Position numbers and translations under genes: made by a program. From positions 1,054,001 to 1,118,000 of the forward strand of contig NZ_AP025507.1 in the NCBI RefSeq assembly GCF_024347595.1: a stretch of 64,000 bases of DNA, in the 5' to 3' direction. Below the pieces are notes generated by a model. It was given only the letters and a program-made list of their open reading frames with translations. It made no database searches and was not told the origin of the DNA. This DNA is from Vibrio pomeroyi (lineage in GTDB: Bacteria; Pseudomonadota; Gammaproteobacteria; Enterobacterales; Vibrionaceae). The first letter of the stretch is position 1. Each line of letters opens with the position of its first letter. This document shows positions 8,628 to 17,401 of this stretch, in pieces.

Positions 8628-9425
8628 TTATTGTGTTCGCCAGTTAGCTCCGAGCTTATGCTCAAGCCAAGCTGCAACGGCAGAAAGTGAAAGTGTAAGT
8701 GCGAGATAAATGATCGCCACAGAGAACCAGATCTCAAATGGCATCGCGGTTTCAGAAACAATGTTTCTGGCTTCGGTTGTCAGGTCAAAAATCGCCATGA
8801 CACTCACAATCGAAGAGTTTTTGATAAGGGAGATAACCTCATTCGTCAAAGGCGGCAACGTGCGTTGAATCACCTGAGGAAGAATCACATCCCAATAAGT
8901 ATAGGTCTTTGATAAGCCCAAAGATTGAGCCGCTTCAAATTGTCCTTTAGCAATGCCATTTAAACCGGCTCGGAATATCTCGGCAGTGTATGCCCCTTGG
9001 AAAAGTGCCAAGGCTAAAACAGCCGTGCTAAAGCGATCCAGCCCTAGTACGGGGCCAAACACAAAATAGAGCAAATAGATTTGTACTAATAACGGCGTAT
9101 TACGAATCAACTCGACATAGCTGGTGGCTAAGGTTCGCCCAACCACAGAATTAGAGTGACGTAATAGGGCTGTGGTTAAACCAATAGCCAACGTAGCGAC
9201 CAAAGAAATCAGAGAGATATTGATGGTGACGAGTAGCCCTTCCATCAATTCTGCAGGCCACCATTCGCCATCTTCATAAAAGGCGATGTAGTCGGGCACG
9301 CGTTCCCATTGCCAGCTGTATCCCATGGCTTGTGCGCCAGAATCGAGAATCCAGACAACCGCAGCCGCGAGCACAACAATTTGTACCAATGCAGATAGGG
9401 CAGGTTTTACAATTTTAAGCAGCAT
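8628..9425 (-). CDS. Polar amino-acid ABC transporter permease (proximal)
   Basis: The open frame extends to 9584, but its first 53 codons overlap the upstream ATPase gene and encode an unlikely Cys/Arg-rich peptide. The ATG at 9425 ([21 protein letters not shown]) overlaps the ATPase stop as TGATG, so translation is probably coupled and the protein has 265 residues. It shows the permease EAA loop (GQFEAAQSLGLSKTYTYWDVILPQ) and PAAT-type membrane segments. It pairs with the distal permease of the same operon. Confidence 0.92.
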   Translation of the reverse strand: MLLKIVKPALSALVQIVVLAAAVVWILDSGAQAMGYSWQWERVPDYIAFYEDGEWWPAELMEGLLVTINISLISLVATLAIGLTTALLRHSNSVVGRTLATSYVELIRNTPLLVQIYLLYFVFGPVLGLDRFSTAVLALALFQGAYTAEIFRAGLNGIAKGQFEAAQSLGLSKTYTYWDVILPQVIQRTLPPLTNEVISLIKNSSIVSVMAIFDLTTEARNIVSETAMPFEIWFSVAIIYLALTLSLSAVAAWLEHKLGANWRTQ

Positions 9426-10171
9426 CAGTAAGTCAGAATCTGATTTAGGAACGCTTGAGTACGCTCGTGTTGAGGATTCTCGAACAGGCATTGTGGTGTA
9501 TTGGATTCCACGATTTGTCCTTCGTCCATAAATATGACACGGTCGGCAACACGTTTCGCAAAGCCCATTTCGTGTGTCACACACACCATGGTAATCCCTT
9601 CACTTGCAAGCTCAACCATCACATCAAGCACCTCATTGATCATTTCCGGATCAAGAGCAGATGTCGGTTCATCAAACAATAGGAGTTCTGGCTTCATACA
9701 AAGAGAGCGAGCAATCGCAACACGTTGTTGTTGGCCACCAGAAAGTTGAGCTGGGTACTTATTCGCTTGCTCGGCAATGTGCACACATTCGAGATAGTGC
9801 ATAGCCGTTTCCTCTGCTTCTTCTTTGCTTTTCTTGAGCGTACGAATCGGAGACAGAGTCAGGTTTTCAAGCACAGTAAGGTGGGGAAACAAATGGAAGT
9901 GCTGAAACACCATTCCGACTTGGCCTGGCGTGTGGAATTTGCACGGAAGCGTTTGTTCTAGCACGGAAAGCTCGCCACTTTCGAAGGGTTCTAGCTGATT
10001 GATACAGCGGATCAAGGTTGATTTACCTGAACCAGACGGTCCGCAAATCACCACTATCTCTCCCTGTTCAATATTTAAATCGATATCCTTTAGGGCATGA
10101 AAATCACCATACCACTTGTTAAGTGACTTAAACTTAACCATTTCCTTGAGATTGTTCAAATCGTTGTTCAT
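9425..10171 (-). CDS. Polar amino-acid ABC transporter ATP-binding protein
   Basis: This 248-residue ATPase has Walker A (GPSGSGKST), Q-loop ([12 protein letters not shown]), the signature [15 protein letters not shown], Walker B with [13 protein letters not shown], and the H-loop histidine in CVTHEMGF. It is of the GlnQ/HisP type. It energises uptake by the two permeases and is the first gene of the four-gene minus-strand operon; its stop codon overlaps the next start by 1 base. Confidence 0.94.
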   Translation of the reverse strand: MNNDLNNLKEMVKFKSLNKWYGDFHALKDIDLNIEQGEIVVICGPSGSGKSTLIRCINQLEPFESGELSVLEQTLPCKFHTPGQVGMVFQHFHLFPHLTVLENLTLSPIRTLKKSKEEAEETAMHYLECVHIAEQANKYPAQLSGGQQQRVAIARSLCMKPELLLFDEPTSALDPEMINEVLDVMVELASEGITMVCVTHEMGFAKRVADRVIFMDEGQIVESNTPQCLFENPQHERTQAFLNQILTY

Positions 10172-10266
10172 ACCTAGTAAAGAGACAGGTTTACCTTAAC
10201 AATATAGAAATATGATTGCACATAAAATTAGGGACTTATGAGAATTTAATAGCATCTTGTAGGGCA

Positions 10267-10301
10267 AATAAAAAGCAACGCCTAAAATGGACGCTGCTTT
10301 T
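10267..10301 (-). terminator. Terminator after the YqhD-type gene
   Basis: On the minus strand a 10-bp stem (AAAAGCAGCG with CGTTGCTTTT, one G-U pair) with an 11-nt loop is followed by a T-rich stretch. It lies about 125 bp downstream of the aldehyde reductase and upstream of the transporter operon. Confidence 0.7.
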
Positions 10302-10424
10302 GATATACGTAGGGCCAAAGTATTTGGTTCAGTGTGATGCCATAAATCTTGTTTACGGCATTTCACTTGTTCAAATTGTCTTTGTAATTCTACTTTGTTC
10401 GGCCATCTTTAAGCTTTAACGAGC

Positions 10425-11573
10425 TTAGTGAATCGCAGACTCTAGAATCTCACGTGTTTTCTCTGGCGTGATTGCTTGGTTCTCACCAAGTTGCAGGTAA
10501 CCGTGCGATTCAAGCTGAGCAACAACGTTGTCGATTGCTGCCGCTTTAGTTGCTTCGTAGCCGTCGAACATAGTTGCAACGTCTAGGCTGTGGTAGAACG
10601 CTTCGATTGCATCGATAGTGCGCTCTGCTAAGTCAGCACCTGCTTCTAGGCCAAATACATTACGACCCATTTGCTCTAGCTTGCCACGCTTCGCTTCGAT
10701 TTGGTTACGAAGTAATGAAGGTTGAACAATCGCAAGTGAACGCGCGTGGTCTACGTGCCATAGTGCTGTGAACTCGTGGCCAATCATGTGTGTTGCCCAA
10801 TCTTGAGGAACACCCGTGCCAATCAGGCCGTTAAGTGCTTGGTTTGCTGTCCACATTAGGTTTGCACGCCATGCGTCGTTGTCACGCTCGTCGTATTGCT
10901 TACCCAGCACAAGTAGGTTTTTCAGCAGTGTTTCTGCGTAACCGTCTTGAACCATCGCGTCTGTTGGCATTGTGATGTATTGCTCACACACGTGTACCCA
11001 AGCATCAACTAAACCATTAACTAGCTGTCGTTCAGGTAGAGACTTCATTACATCTGGGTCCATTACCGCAAACTTAGGCTGTACCGCAGGGTTAAGGAAA
11101 GCCAGCTTCTCTTGAGTCGCTTTACGCGTGATTACCGCACCCATGTTAGATTCAGAACCTGTAGCAGGAAGCGTTAACACTGCACCGATTGGCGTTGCTT
11201 CTGTTACTTGGTGTTTTCCTGTTAGGATGTCCCAACCGTCACCGTCGTATTTAGCCGCTGCAGCCACATACTTAGAACCATCGATTACCGAACCACCACC
11301 GACAGCGATAATGAATTCTACGTTTTCTTCTTTAACAAGAGCGACGGCTTTGTCTAGCGTCTCTTTCGTTGGGTTGGCTTCAACACCAGAAAACTCAATC
11401 CAAGCGTGATCTTTAAGAGATGCGACTACTTGGTCGTAAACACCATTGCTTTTGATTGAACCGCCACCGTAGATGACAAGTACTTTCTTTGAAGTATCAA
11501 CCGCTTGGCTGATAGCGTTGATTTGGCCTTGGCCGAAGTGGATTACTGTAGGGTTAACATAAGTAAATTGCAT
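10425..11573 (-). CDS. yqhD: NADPH-dependent aldehyde reductase / iron-containing alcohol dehydrogenase, YqhD type
   Basis: This 382-residue protein matches E. coli YqhD over its length as I remember that sequence: FGQGQI, the nucleotide-binding AVGGGSVIDGSKY (about residues 90-102), TLPATGSESNMGAVI, VDAWVHVCEQY with probable metal ligands Asp190 and His194, and GVPQDWATHMIGHE...DHARSLAIV with His262 and His276. YqhD reduces short-chain and toxic aldehydes (glyoxal, methylglyoxal, acrolein) with NADPH in the cytoplasm. A YqhC-like AraC regulator is divergent from it, reproducing the E. coli yqhC-yqhD arrangement and supporting a reactive-aldehyde response. Confidence 0.9.
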   Translation of the reverse strand: MQFTYVNPTVIHFGQGQINAISQAVDTSKKVLVIYGGGSIKSNGVYDQVVASLKDHAWIEFSGVEANPTKETLDKAVALVKEENVEFIIAVGGGSVIDGSKYVAAAAKYDGDGWDILTGKHQVTEATPIGAVLTLPATGSESNMGAVITRKATQEKLAFLNPAVQPKFAVMDPDVMKSLPERQLVNGLVDAWVHVCEQYITMPTDAMVQDGYAETLLKNLLVLGKQYDERDNDAWRANLMWTANQALNGLIGTGVPQDWATHMIGHEFTALWHVDHARSLAIVQPSLLRNQIEAKRGKLEQMGRNVFGLEAGADLAERTIDAIEAFYHSLDVATMFDGYEATKAAAIDNVVAQLESHGYLQLGENQAITPEKTREILESAIH

Positions 11574-11766
11574 TGTAGGTTCCTTGTGTAAAGCTAGATT
11601 TTTTATTCTGATTTATTGCTCAATTTCTATATTTGCATATTAGTACAGGAATTTAGGGTGGTGAAGGCCAGTTCCTCCAAATTAATTGCCTATTTCTACA
11701 AACTTGTTATTCTTTTTTGGCTTTTGTGCAAATACACTCCGCACCTTGAATGGAATATCACCAGTT

Positions 11767-12651
11767 ATGAATACACTCGCTCAGTTAATGCAGTCTTACG
11801 TTGAATACAAAGGTTGGGATGATCTCGAAGGGATCAGAGAAACTGAGATCGAGGGTGTCTGGTTTTACCGAAGCAGTGGTGGTAACCAGCGCCAACCTTT
11901 TACCTATCAGTCTGGCATCATCATGCTCGGGCAGGGTAAAAAGAACATCTATATCGGTGAAAGGCCTGTTACTTACGCCGCGGGCGATTACCTCGTTGTT
12001 GGTGTGCCAATGCCATTAGAGTGCGAAGCCTTACCTGTCGATGGGGAACCCTTGCTTGGTTTATCGATCAACATTGATTCTCAGCGTTTACACAGCTTGG
12101 TAAAAAAGTTGGAAGATCAAGGCTTTCTCGAAAGCTACTGCAACAAACATAAGCAGAACTCGAGCGGCTTAGAGTCGACCCCTATGGAAGATAGGATGCT
12201 AGAAAGTTTTACTCGACTGATCAAAACCCTGCATTGCGACATCGAAGCCAACATATTGGGCGATGCGCTTGTTAGCGAAATTGTTTATCGCGCGCTCACT
12301 GGTTCAGAGGGGCGTGTGTTATTCGATCTTGCCCATCACGACGGCCATTACGCACGTGTTGCCAAAGCACTGTCTAAAGTACATGAAGAGTATGACCAAA
12401 CCATTACCGTTCAATCGCTTGCCGATGAAGCGAACATGAGTGTGTCTGCTTTCCATAATGCTTTTCGTAACGTCACCTTTGAATCGCCACTTCAATACTT
12501 GAAGAAGGTCAGGCTCAACAAAGCCAAAGAGTTGATCCAGTTAGAAGGCCTACGAATCAACGATGCTGCACGCCGAGTCGGCTATTCTAGCCCATCTCAA
12601 TTCAGCCGCGAATTTAAGCGTCACTTCAATACCACCCCAAGAGCTGTTTAG
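11767..12651 (+). CDS. AraC family transcriptional regulator, YqhC-like
   Basis: The frame is open from a TTG at 11686, but the ATG at 11767 (MNTLAQLMQSYVEYKG) gives a typical 294-residue product. The N-terminal half is the AraC_N-type cupin (about 20-190; YQSGIIMLGQGKKNIYIGE), and the C-terminal 100 residues carry two helix-turn-helix units (VQSLADEANMSVSAFHNAFR and INDAARRVGYSSPSQFSREF). It is divergent from the yqhD-type gene, and in E. coli YqhC activates yqhD in response to electrophilic aldehydes; the same role is inferred here. Confidence 0.85.
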   Translation: MNTLAQLMQSYVEYKGWDDLEGIRETEIEGVWFYRSSGGNQRQPFTYQSGIIMLGQGKKNIYIGERPVTYAAGDYLVVGVPMPLECEALPVDGEPLLGLSINIDSQRLHSLVKKLEDQGFLESYCNKHKQNSSGLESTPMEDRMLESFTRLIKTLHCDIEANILGDALVSEIVYRALTGSEGRVLFDLAHHDGHYARVAKALSKVHEEYDQTITVQSLADEANMSVSAFHNAFRNVTFESPLQYLKKVRLNKAKELIQLEGLRINDAARRVGYSSPSQFSREFKRHFNTTPRAV

Positions 12652-12817
12652 CGTTTACTCGATATCTATGTTCCGAAACGTGCGGCATTTCATAATATGC
12701 GATATCACACGTATTTTTCGGTTGATCGAGAAGTATTTATTTTATAAATACTTGTTCGTATACAAATCATAGTCATTTGAAGAACACCTAAATTACATAC
12801 TTTTTCTAGGAGATAGT

Positions 12818-13168
12818 TTGCTCGATTTATTGAAGAAAGTAGCGCTAATTAATTTAACAGCAGCGTTGATTGTTTTAGCGCTTTCTCAGTTTTTTCCTTT
12901 CTTTGCCACGACAAGGCTCGTCGACTTCTTGTTTTTTGTGGTCATTGTTATTTGGGTTCTAGCAAAGTTAATGTGGGAGGGTGGTGTTCATAGTAAAACG
13001 ACACGCCTTGATGACCCAATTACAGATAAAGTCTACAAAATGGTCGAAGGGCATGACTTTGATAAAGACCAACAAGAACACTACCGATTGAATTACCAGA
13101 CAGGCTTAGTGTTGTTCATCGCTGGTTTACCTGCTTTCATTGCTTGCTTTATTCTGCAATTCCTTTGA
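12818..13168 (+). CDS. Small integral membrane protein of unknown function
   Basis: The 116-residue product has two predicted membrane helices near the N-terminus (NLTAALIVLALSQFFPFFA and LVDFLFFVVIVIWVLAKLM), a soluble acidic loop (about 50-90) and a C-terminal hydrophobic segment (GLVLFIAGLPAFIACFIL). The start is TTG with AGGAG 5 nt upstream. I do not recognise the family with certainty; it resembles small uncharacterised membrane proteins such as DUF3899. It stands alone on its strand and a hairpin follows (13190-13218). Confidence 0.7.
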   Translation: MLDLLKKVALINLTAALIVLALSQFFPFFATTRLVDFLFFVVIVIWVLAKLMWEGGVHSKTTRLDDPITDKVYKMVEGHDFDKDQQEHYRLNYQTGLVLFIAGLPAFIACFILQFL

Positions 13169-13790
13169 ATTGAAGGTTCACCAGACACAATGGCGTCTAT
13201 GGCTAGTCTTGGCGCCATCTTAATTTCAGAAAACAGCACTTCTTAGTATCACAACCACCTTTCTCACGCAGTTATCCTAAACATGTCGCTTGTTTAATTA
13301 TATGAGTAAATGTATCTAACCATGGGCTTTGTCCGATTATTGGCATTTGATTATCGAACATATTATTAACTTACTTGTATAAAACAGCCTCTTTAAAATA
13401 ATTAGTTAAATAGCTTAAGAGTTTATGCAGGGTATTTTATTGATAGCTCAATGGTTCTGATAATAAGGCTGTTTTATTGTGAACAACCTATCAAACAGCA
13501 TCTAAATTTTTGGAATAACTCATAGAATTATCTGAGAGAGTATTCAAGATTATTGAATAGTTTGAAAATTAATGAGAATTTAGCAGTTGATAAAGCCAAA
13601 TGTGACGGATATTTAGTCGTGTGATGACTAATTATTCTGTAACTTACTGATTTATAGTCACCTTAGAGTCTGACGGGTATCACGTTTCCCCTAAAATAAT
13701 TAACTTAACATGGTGCTACTTTAATCATTCTTTCCAATACGATTGTTCAACATAAACACGTATTCCTATATTATTAAAAGGATAATTTCG
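13169..13790. other. Long A+T-rich gene-free stretch upstream of the triple-RidA gene
   Basis: About 620 bp without a convincing gene. It contains a weak hairpin just after the small membrane protein gene (ATGGCG 13190-13195 with CGCCAT 13213-13218) and a perfect 12-bp inverted repeat with widely spaced arms (ATAAAACAGCCT at 13379-13390 and its complement at 13466-13477). The remainder is presumably leader and promoter of the RidA-repeat gene. Confidence 0.6.
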
Positions 13791-15038
13791 ATGAGTAGCG
13801 ATATCATTAAATTTTCAAGAAATACTGAAAACGCACCAACAAATTCTGTATCTACACAAACGGTCGCTTTTTCTCATTATAATAACTTTTCAGCTCAATT
13901 ACCTGTCGCTCCTAAAACAGGTGAAGTTGTGATTGGTGATATTAAAGACCAAGCAGCACAATGCTTAAATAATATTAAGGCTATTGTTGAAAGCATCGAC
14001 CATGTTATGGATGATGTCGTGAAGATTAATGTTTTCGTTAAGAATATTTCTGATATCGATGCTATCGATGAAGTTTACAAAAGCTTCTTCCAAAACAGTC
14101 TACCTACACGCACTGTTGTGGGCGTAGCTGCGCTTCCAAACACTGACGCTTTAGTTCAAATGGATGCGCTTATTTCAAACGGCGAAGGAACTAAACCACA
14201 AGCACCTTGCGCGCTGGTGAAGGTATCAAGGAATACAGATAACGCGCCTCAAAGTGTTGTCTCTACTCAGACAGCGGCTTTTTCTCACTACAACAACCTT
14301 TCAGCTCAATTGCCTATCGATGTAAATACAGGTGAGTTGGTTTCAGGTGGTATCACAGAACAAACAACACAATGTTTAACAAACATTAAAACGATTCTAG
14401 AGAGCATCGGTCATGTCATGAACGATGTGGTTAAAACCACGATTTACCTTAAAAATATTGAAGATGCAGAAAAGGTAAATGAAGTTTGCGCTAAGTTCTT
14501 CCCAAGTTATGTACCAGCAAGAACACTTGTTAATGCTGCTGAACTACCAATGGGTGCTTTAGTTCAAATCGATACGTCCGTTTCACACGGCGATGGCACA
14601 CCGCCACAACTGCCAGAAGACACTCGTTTACTGGTTATTGAAGCTAATAATACGGTTGATGCGCCATTTATGCCTTATTCGCACACCGTTGCTTTCTCTC
14701 ACTACAATCATATTTCTGGTCAACTACCTGTAGATCCGAAAACCAATGAAGTGGTTGCTGGTGGCATAAAAGAGCAAGCTGAACAGTGTCTTAAAAATAT
14801 TAAGGCGATCATTGAAAGTGTTGACCACAACATGGACGATACGGTGAAAATTAATATCCAGCTTAAAGATGTTTCAGATATTGATGCGGTCAACGAAATC
14901 TACACTACGTTCTTTAATGCTGAGTTACCGGCAAGAACGGTGGTAGGGGTTTCAGAGATTCCTATGAATGCTCTAATCCAAATTGATGCCGTCGTTTCTA
15001 ACTGCGAAGGAACACCTCCACAAGACGTCGTTTCTTAA
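13791..15038 (+). CDS. Triple-domain RidA (YjgF/UK114) family protein
   Basis: The start is ATG 13791, preceded by AAAAGGAT; upstream in-frame codons look like leader. The 415-residue protein is three consecutive RidA-like domains of about 137 residues (about 5-135, 140-272, 278-410), each with a conserved core (AFSHYNNxSAQLP, Q..QCLxNIK.I.ES, a P[TA]RT loop). Single RidA domains trimerise and hydrolyse reactive enamine/imine intermediates such as 2-aminoacrylate; the substrate-binding Arg105 of E. coli RidA is present three times (Arg107, Arg244, Arg382). The position equivalent to Glu120 is Gln in all three (Gln123, Gln259, Gln397), so normal imine hydrolysis is doubtful. One chain could form the whole pseudo-trimer. 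It is monocistronic. Confidence 0.9.
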   Translation: MSSDIIKFSRNTENAPTNSVSTQTVAFSHYNNFSAQLPVAPKTGEVVIGDIKDQAAQCLNNIKAIVESIDHVMDDVVKINVFVKNISDIDAIDEVYKSFFQNSLPTRTVVGVAALPNTDALVQMDALISNGEGTKPQAPCALVKVSRNTDNAPQSVVSTQTAAFSHYNNLSAQLPIDVNTGELVSGGITEQTTQCLTNIKTILESIGHVMNDVVKTTIYLKNIEDAEKVNEVCAKFFPSYVPARTLVNAAELPMGALVQIDTSVSHGDGTPPQLPEDTRLLVIEANNTVDAPFMPYSHTVAFSHYNHISGQLPVDPKTNEVVAGGIKEQAEQCLKNIKAIIESVDHNMDDTVKINIQLKDVSDIDAVNEIYTTFFNAELPARTVVGVSEIPMNALIQIDAVVSNCEGTPPQDVVS

Positions 15039-15073
15039 TTCACTGAACTCATTTTGAATATAGCGATCCAATG

Positions 15074-15108
15074 TCGGCTCTGACTTCTTAACAAGGAGTT
15101 AGAGCCGA
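15074..15108 (+). terminator. Hairpin after the triple-RidA gene
   Basis: A 12-bp stem with one wobble (TCGGCTCTGACT with AGTTAGAGCCGA, 11-nt loop) lies 36 bp after the stop codon. No T run follows, so termination strength is uncertain. Confidence 0.55.
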
Positions 15109-15262
15109 ATCTGTGAATAGCGAGCCCCATCTCAAGATATAAACCAATCGTTAAGCCTCACTACACAAATCACTCTAAACAAGCTTCTGCCAACGTATGG
15201 CGTTTATTGATGCGAAGTGTTTTAATATGAAAAACAGACGCTTAACGTAAGAAAACCAGTTT

Positions 15263-15619
15263 ATGCAATTTCGAGTTATTTTAATGTTGTGCCTAGCTAT
15301 GATGGGGTGTTCATCCAATCAAGTGTTAGCACCTGAACCAACCAGTATCACGTTGTTTTATGGCGATACATCGATCTCCGCAGGTGTGCTAGAAGATAAA
15401 ACATTTAATTCTGTACTCGCGGACAGGGTTGAAAGCGTGACTTTTTCGGGGTCAATACGAAAGCAAGACTCTGGTTACTTGGTCGATATGCTCGTGATTC
15501 GAGAAACGAAAGAGCCACGCTCAACTCGACAACTAAACACGTCACTTCATGTGAAAACTGGAGAGTTAGTGGACGTAGGTGGTGTGAATAACGATGTCTT
15601 TAGGGTAATCCTTGAGTAA
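15263..15619 (+). CDS. Small putative lipoprotein, unknown function
   Basis: The 118-residue product begins MQFRVILMLCLAMMGCSSN, a short lipoprotein-type signal with Cys16 as the probable lipid-modified residue (lipobox MMGC is not ideal). The mature part is small, beta-rich in appearance, with no motif I recognise. It probably sits in the periplasm anchored to a membrane. It is followed by a small membrane-protein gene on the same strand. Confidence 0.65.
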   Translation: MQFRVILMLCLAMMGCSSNQVLAPEPTSITLFYGDTSISAGVLEDKTFNSVLADRVESVTFSGSIRKQDSGYLVDMLVIRETKEPRSTRQLNTSLHVKTGELVDVGGVNNDVFRVILE

Positions 15620-15712
15620 CAAAATAAAGTGTTCAATTAATCTGAATTTTTGCTTTACCTCAACCTTACTTCAAGTCTTAAGCTTCTCTTAATCATTGAA
15701 AAGGAGCTTATT

Positions 15713-15862
15713 ATGCAAAATAACTACGTAAAAGAACTTGCCGTCAAAACTTATCAAGAAGAGCTTCAGAAAGAGTACGTAAAATCTAAAGCTCGCCCAT
15801 TTCATGCCCCAAGTTTTATCGGAGGCATACTGTTGTCAGTCGTGTTGGTTGGCTTGTTTTAA
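15713..15862 (+). CDS. Small membrane protein (49 residues)
   Basis: The ATG at 15713 has a strong ribosome-binding site (AAAAGGAG, 6 nt before it). The product has a charged N-terminal helix (NNYVKELAVKTYQEELQKEY) and one C-terminal membrane segment (FIGGILLSVVLVGLF). Single-pass small proteins of this kind are common in Vibrio, and no function can be assigned. Confidence 0.65.
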   Translation: MQNNYVKELAVKTYQEELQKEYVKSKARPFHAPSFIGGILLSVVLVGLF

Positions 15863-15975
15863 TTTATGCAGGATCTTTGATCTATTGCCAACTCTTAATA
15901 TCTCTATTTGATGCACTTTAATGCATACGGCACAATCGCTTAGGTTGAATTGTGACGCTAATGTCGAGAGGAAGT

Positions 15976-16440
15976 ATGGCAAGTCCTAGAGTTTTAAAGG
16001 CGCAGATTACTAATATTGCCTGTGGTGAGAATGTCACTATCATCGAGCCGAGCAACGTTTATGGTTGTGAACTTAAAGATGATGTGTTAGTTGGACCATT
16101 TGTTGAAATTCAAAAGAACTCCGTGATAGGCGAGAGAAGTAAGATTCAGTCCCATACCTTTATCTGTGAGTATGTGACTATCGGAAGTGATTGCTTCGTC
16201 GGCCACGGCGTGATGTTCGCGAATGATTTGTTCAAAGAGGGTAAGCCGGATCCAAACCCAGACAGCTGGGGACGCACCGTTATCGCAAATAACGTTACCA
16301 TTGGTTCCAACGCGACAGTGTTGTCTGTCAGCATTTGCGAAGGGGTGGTGATTGGAGCGGGTAGTGTGGTGACCAAAGACATCACTGAGAAAGGTATTTA
16401 TGCAGGCAACCCTGCTAAGAAGTTAAGAGACTTACCTTAA
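15976..16440 (+). CDS. Acyltransferase with left-handed beta-helix (hexapeptide repeat)
   Basis: The 154-residue product (ATG 15976 with GAGAGGAA just upstream; GTG 15952 and ATG 15961 are alternatives) is a run of hexapeptide repeats: VTIIEP, VLVGPFVEI, VTIGSDCFVGHGVMF, VTIGSNATV, VVIGAGSVV. The end GIYAGNPAKKL is typical of WbpD/VioB/DapH-like transferases that acetylate sugars or amines with acetyl-CoA, acting as homotrimers. There are no sugar-biosynthesis neighbours; it is followed by a GNAT gene on the same strand. Confidence 0.88.
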   Translation: MASPRVLKAQITNIACGENVTIIEPSNVYGCELKDDVLVGPFVEIQKNSVIGERSKIQSHTFICEYVTIGSDCFVGHGVMFANDLFKEGKPDPNPDSWGRTVIANNVTIGSNATVLSVSICEGVVIGAGSVVTKDITEKGIYAGNPAKKLRDLP

Positions 16441-16510
16441 ACTCAGAAGACAAGCTGAGCTGTATGAATCATAAGGTGCGGCTTTTTAGATAAGCGACAG
16501 AGTATTGATT

Positions 16511-17029
16511 ATGGATGTATTTTTACACTTACTTCACCCAAGCGATGTCAGTGCTTTGTTGGAGTTTGAAGTCGAAAATAGAGAGTGGTTTGAGCAATTT
16601 GTCCCAGCCCGGGAAGACCGTTTCTATTCCAATGTGGGTGTTGCCGAGCAAGTCACGAACTTTCTAACAGAGTATGACAATGGCGAGATGATTCCTATGT
16701 TGATCAAAGACGCTAATGGCACTATTTGTGGGCGAATCAACGTTCGTGATATCGGCCTCAACGGTGAAAGTGGAGAGTTAGGCTATCGAGTTGGTCGCTC
16801 ATTTGGTTCTAAAGGTATTGCGTCTAACGCAGTGAGGAAGTTACTTGTCTACTTGGCTGAGTACTCTTCCCTTAAATATGTTGATGCCTATGCGTTAGTG
16901 GGTAATGTTGGCTCAAATAAAATCTTATCCAATACAGGCTTTGAGTTAGTTGGGACTGTAGAGAACTACGCTGTCTTCAAAGGGGAAAATCAAGACGCCA
17001 ATTACTATCGTAAAGCGTTATCTGTTTAA
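16511..17029 (+). CDS. GNAT family N-acetyltransferase (RimJ/RimL-like)
   Basis: The 172-residue product shows the acetyl-CoA-binding motif A as ELGYRVGRSFGSKGIASNAVRKL (about residues 95-115) and a C-terminal NxxSNKILSNTGFELVG block, typical of Acetyltransf_3 enzymes that modify protein N-termini or small molecules. ATG 16511 is used; a TTG two codons upstream is less likely. It belongs to a same-strand run of small enzymes; substrate unknown. Confidence 0.85.
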   Translation: MDVFLHLLHPSDVSALLEFEVENREWFEQFVPAREDRFYSNVGVAEQVTNFLTEYDNGEMIPMLIKDANGTICGRINVRDIGLNGESGELGYRVGRSFGSKGIASNAVRKLLVYLAEYSSLKYVDAYALVGNVGSNKILSNTGFELVGTVENYAVFKGENQDANYYRKALSV

Positions 17030-17073
17030 ATAATTTTCTCAACATCACTCATATTCTGAAATAAGGAATTATT

Positions 17074-17361
17074 ATGTTTATTGTTTCTCTCGAATACCAA
17101 GTGCCGATGGAAGAGGTAGACCGCTTCATTCCTGAACATGTTAAATTTTTGAATGAGCAGTATGAATTGGGGTATTTTCAGCTGTCTGGGCGTAAAAAAC
17201 CTCGAACAGGTGGAGTTATCTTATCTACGCTCAGTAATCGAGAGCAACTAGATGCGATTCTTACTCAAGACCCATTTCATCGAGAAGGTATAGCTAAATA
17301 CGAAGTTATCGAGATGCTACCAACGAAAGCTTCAAAAGAATTTGAGTTTTTGGTTACATAA
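17074..17361 (+). CDS. YciI family protein
   Basis: The 95-residue product has the ferredoxin-like YciI pattern: MFIVSLEYQVPMEEVDRFIPEHVKFL, GYFQLSGRKKPRTGGVIL and DPFHREGIAKYEVIE, including the conserved His22 and an Asp-Pro-Phe block. The family resembles muconolactone isomerase folds and has few defined substrates. It has an AAGGAATT ribosome-binding site and lies between two acetyltransferase genes. Confidence 0.88.
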   Translation: MFIVSLEYQVPMEEVDRFIPEHVKFLNEQYELGYFQLSGRKKPRTGGVILSTLSNREQLDAILTQDPFHREGIAKYEVIEMLPTKASKEFEFLVT

Positions 17362-17401
17362 CCGTCGGATATCGGCAACTCCTTTTACGATCACTGAGAT
17401 A

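Noticed and set aside
8628..9584. Permease starting at 9584
   Set aside because: The extra N-terminus lies in the ATPase gene and is Cys/Arg-rich; ATG 9425 with stop-start overlap is better.
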